Both the position numbers and the translations under genes were made by a program. From contig CALZMC010000039.1 in NCBI GenBank assembly GCA_945788455.1, forward strand, positions 1 through 6,230: 6,230 nt of DNA. Direction: 5' to 3'. The notes under the pieces are model-generated. The model searched no databases and was not told the DNA's origin. It was given only the letters and a program-made list of their open reading frames with translations. The DNA is from an uncultured Clostridia bacterium. Its GTDB lineage: Bacteria; Bacillota; Clostridia; Oscillospirales; Acutalibacteraceae. Positions 6,223-6,230 of the stretch are shown here, piece after piece (positions within the stretch are counted from its first letter, which is position 1; the number at the start of each line of letters is the position of its first letter).

Positions 6223-6230
6223 AATTACAC

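Overview
The window is a stretch of bacterial chromosome of Firmicutes type, most likely from a member of the Clostridia (the gut Oscillospirales/Ruminococcaceae group is a guess). This rests on the DUF951 protein, GGAGG-type ribosome binding sites, a mixed AT-rich codon use, an M18 aminopeptidase of clostridial type, and a membrane-anchored XRE-family regulator. I see no rRNA, tRNA, insertion sequence, CRISPR array, phage gene or replication origin.

All seven genes lie on the minus strand and are read from high to low coordinates. In order they are: a DUF951 small protein (6222-6037), glutamate racemase murI (6047-5268), peptide chain release factor 1 prfA (5271-4195), a helix-turn-helix protein with four membrane segments (4192-3596), a Sua5-CoaE fusion (3591-2023), an M18 aminopeptidase (2026-629), and an asparaginase-like protein whose C-terminus runs off the window (625-1). 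Every junction is an overlap or a gap of 2 to 4 bases (11-base overlap, 4-base overlap, 2-base gap, 4-base gap, 4-base overlap, 3-base gap). The window therefore holds no intergenic space, no terminator and no obvious promoter between genes. Both ends of the apparent operon lie outside it.

The genes are mostly housekeeping: cell-wall D-glutamate supply (MurI), translation termination (RF1), tRNA t6A37 synthesis joined to the last step of coenzyme A synthesis (Sua5-CoaE), and peptide or amino-acid turnover (M18 peptidase, asparaginase-like protein). The prfA to Sua5 neighbourhood is the classical Firmicutes arrangement. Here, however, the usual prmC (RF1 methyltransferase) gene is missing and a membrane-bound HTH protein stands between them.

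The points most worth a second look are: the direct fusion of a complete two-domain Sua5 to CoaE; a Gly in place of the Walker A Ser/Thr in that CoaE domain; the duplicated two-helix membrane unit of the HTH protein, still visible in the DNA; the apparent loss of the catalytic Lys in the asparaginase-like protein; and a near-consensus promoter with an overlapping palindrome buried inside the CoaE coding region. I found no convincing new defence or mobile system. The window is mainly a conserved core-gene cluster with unusual details.
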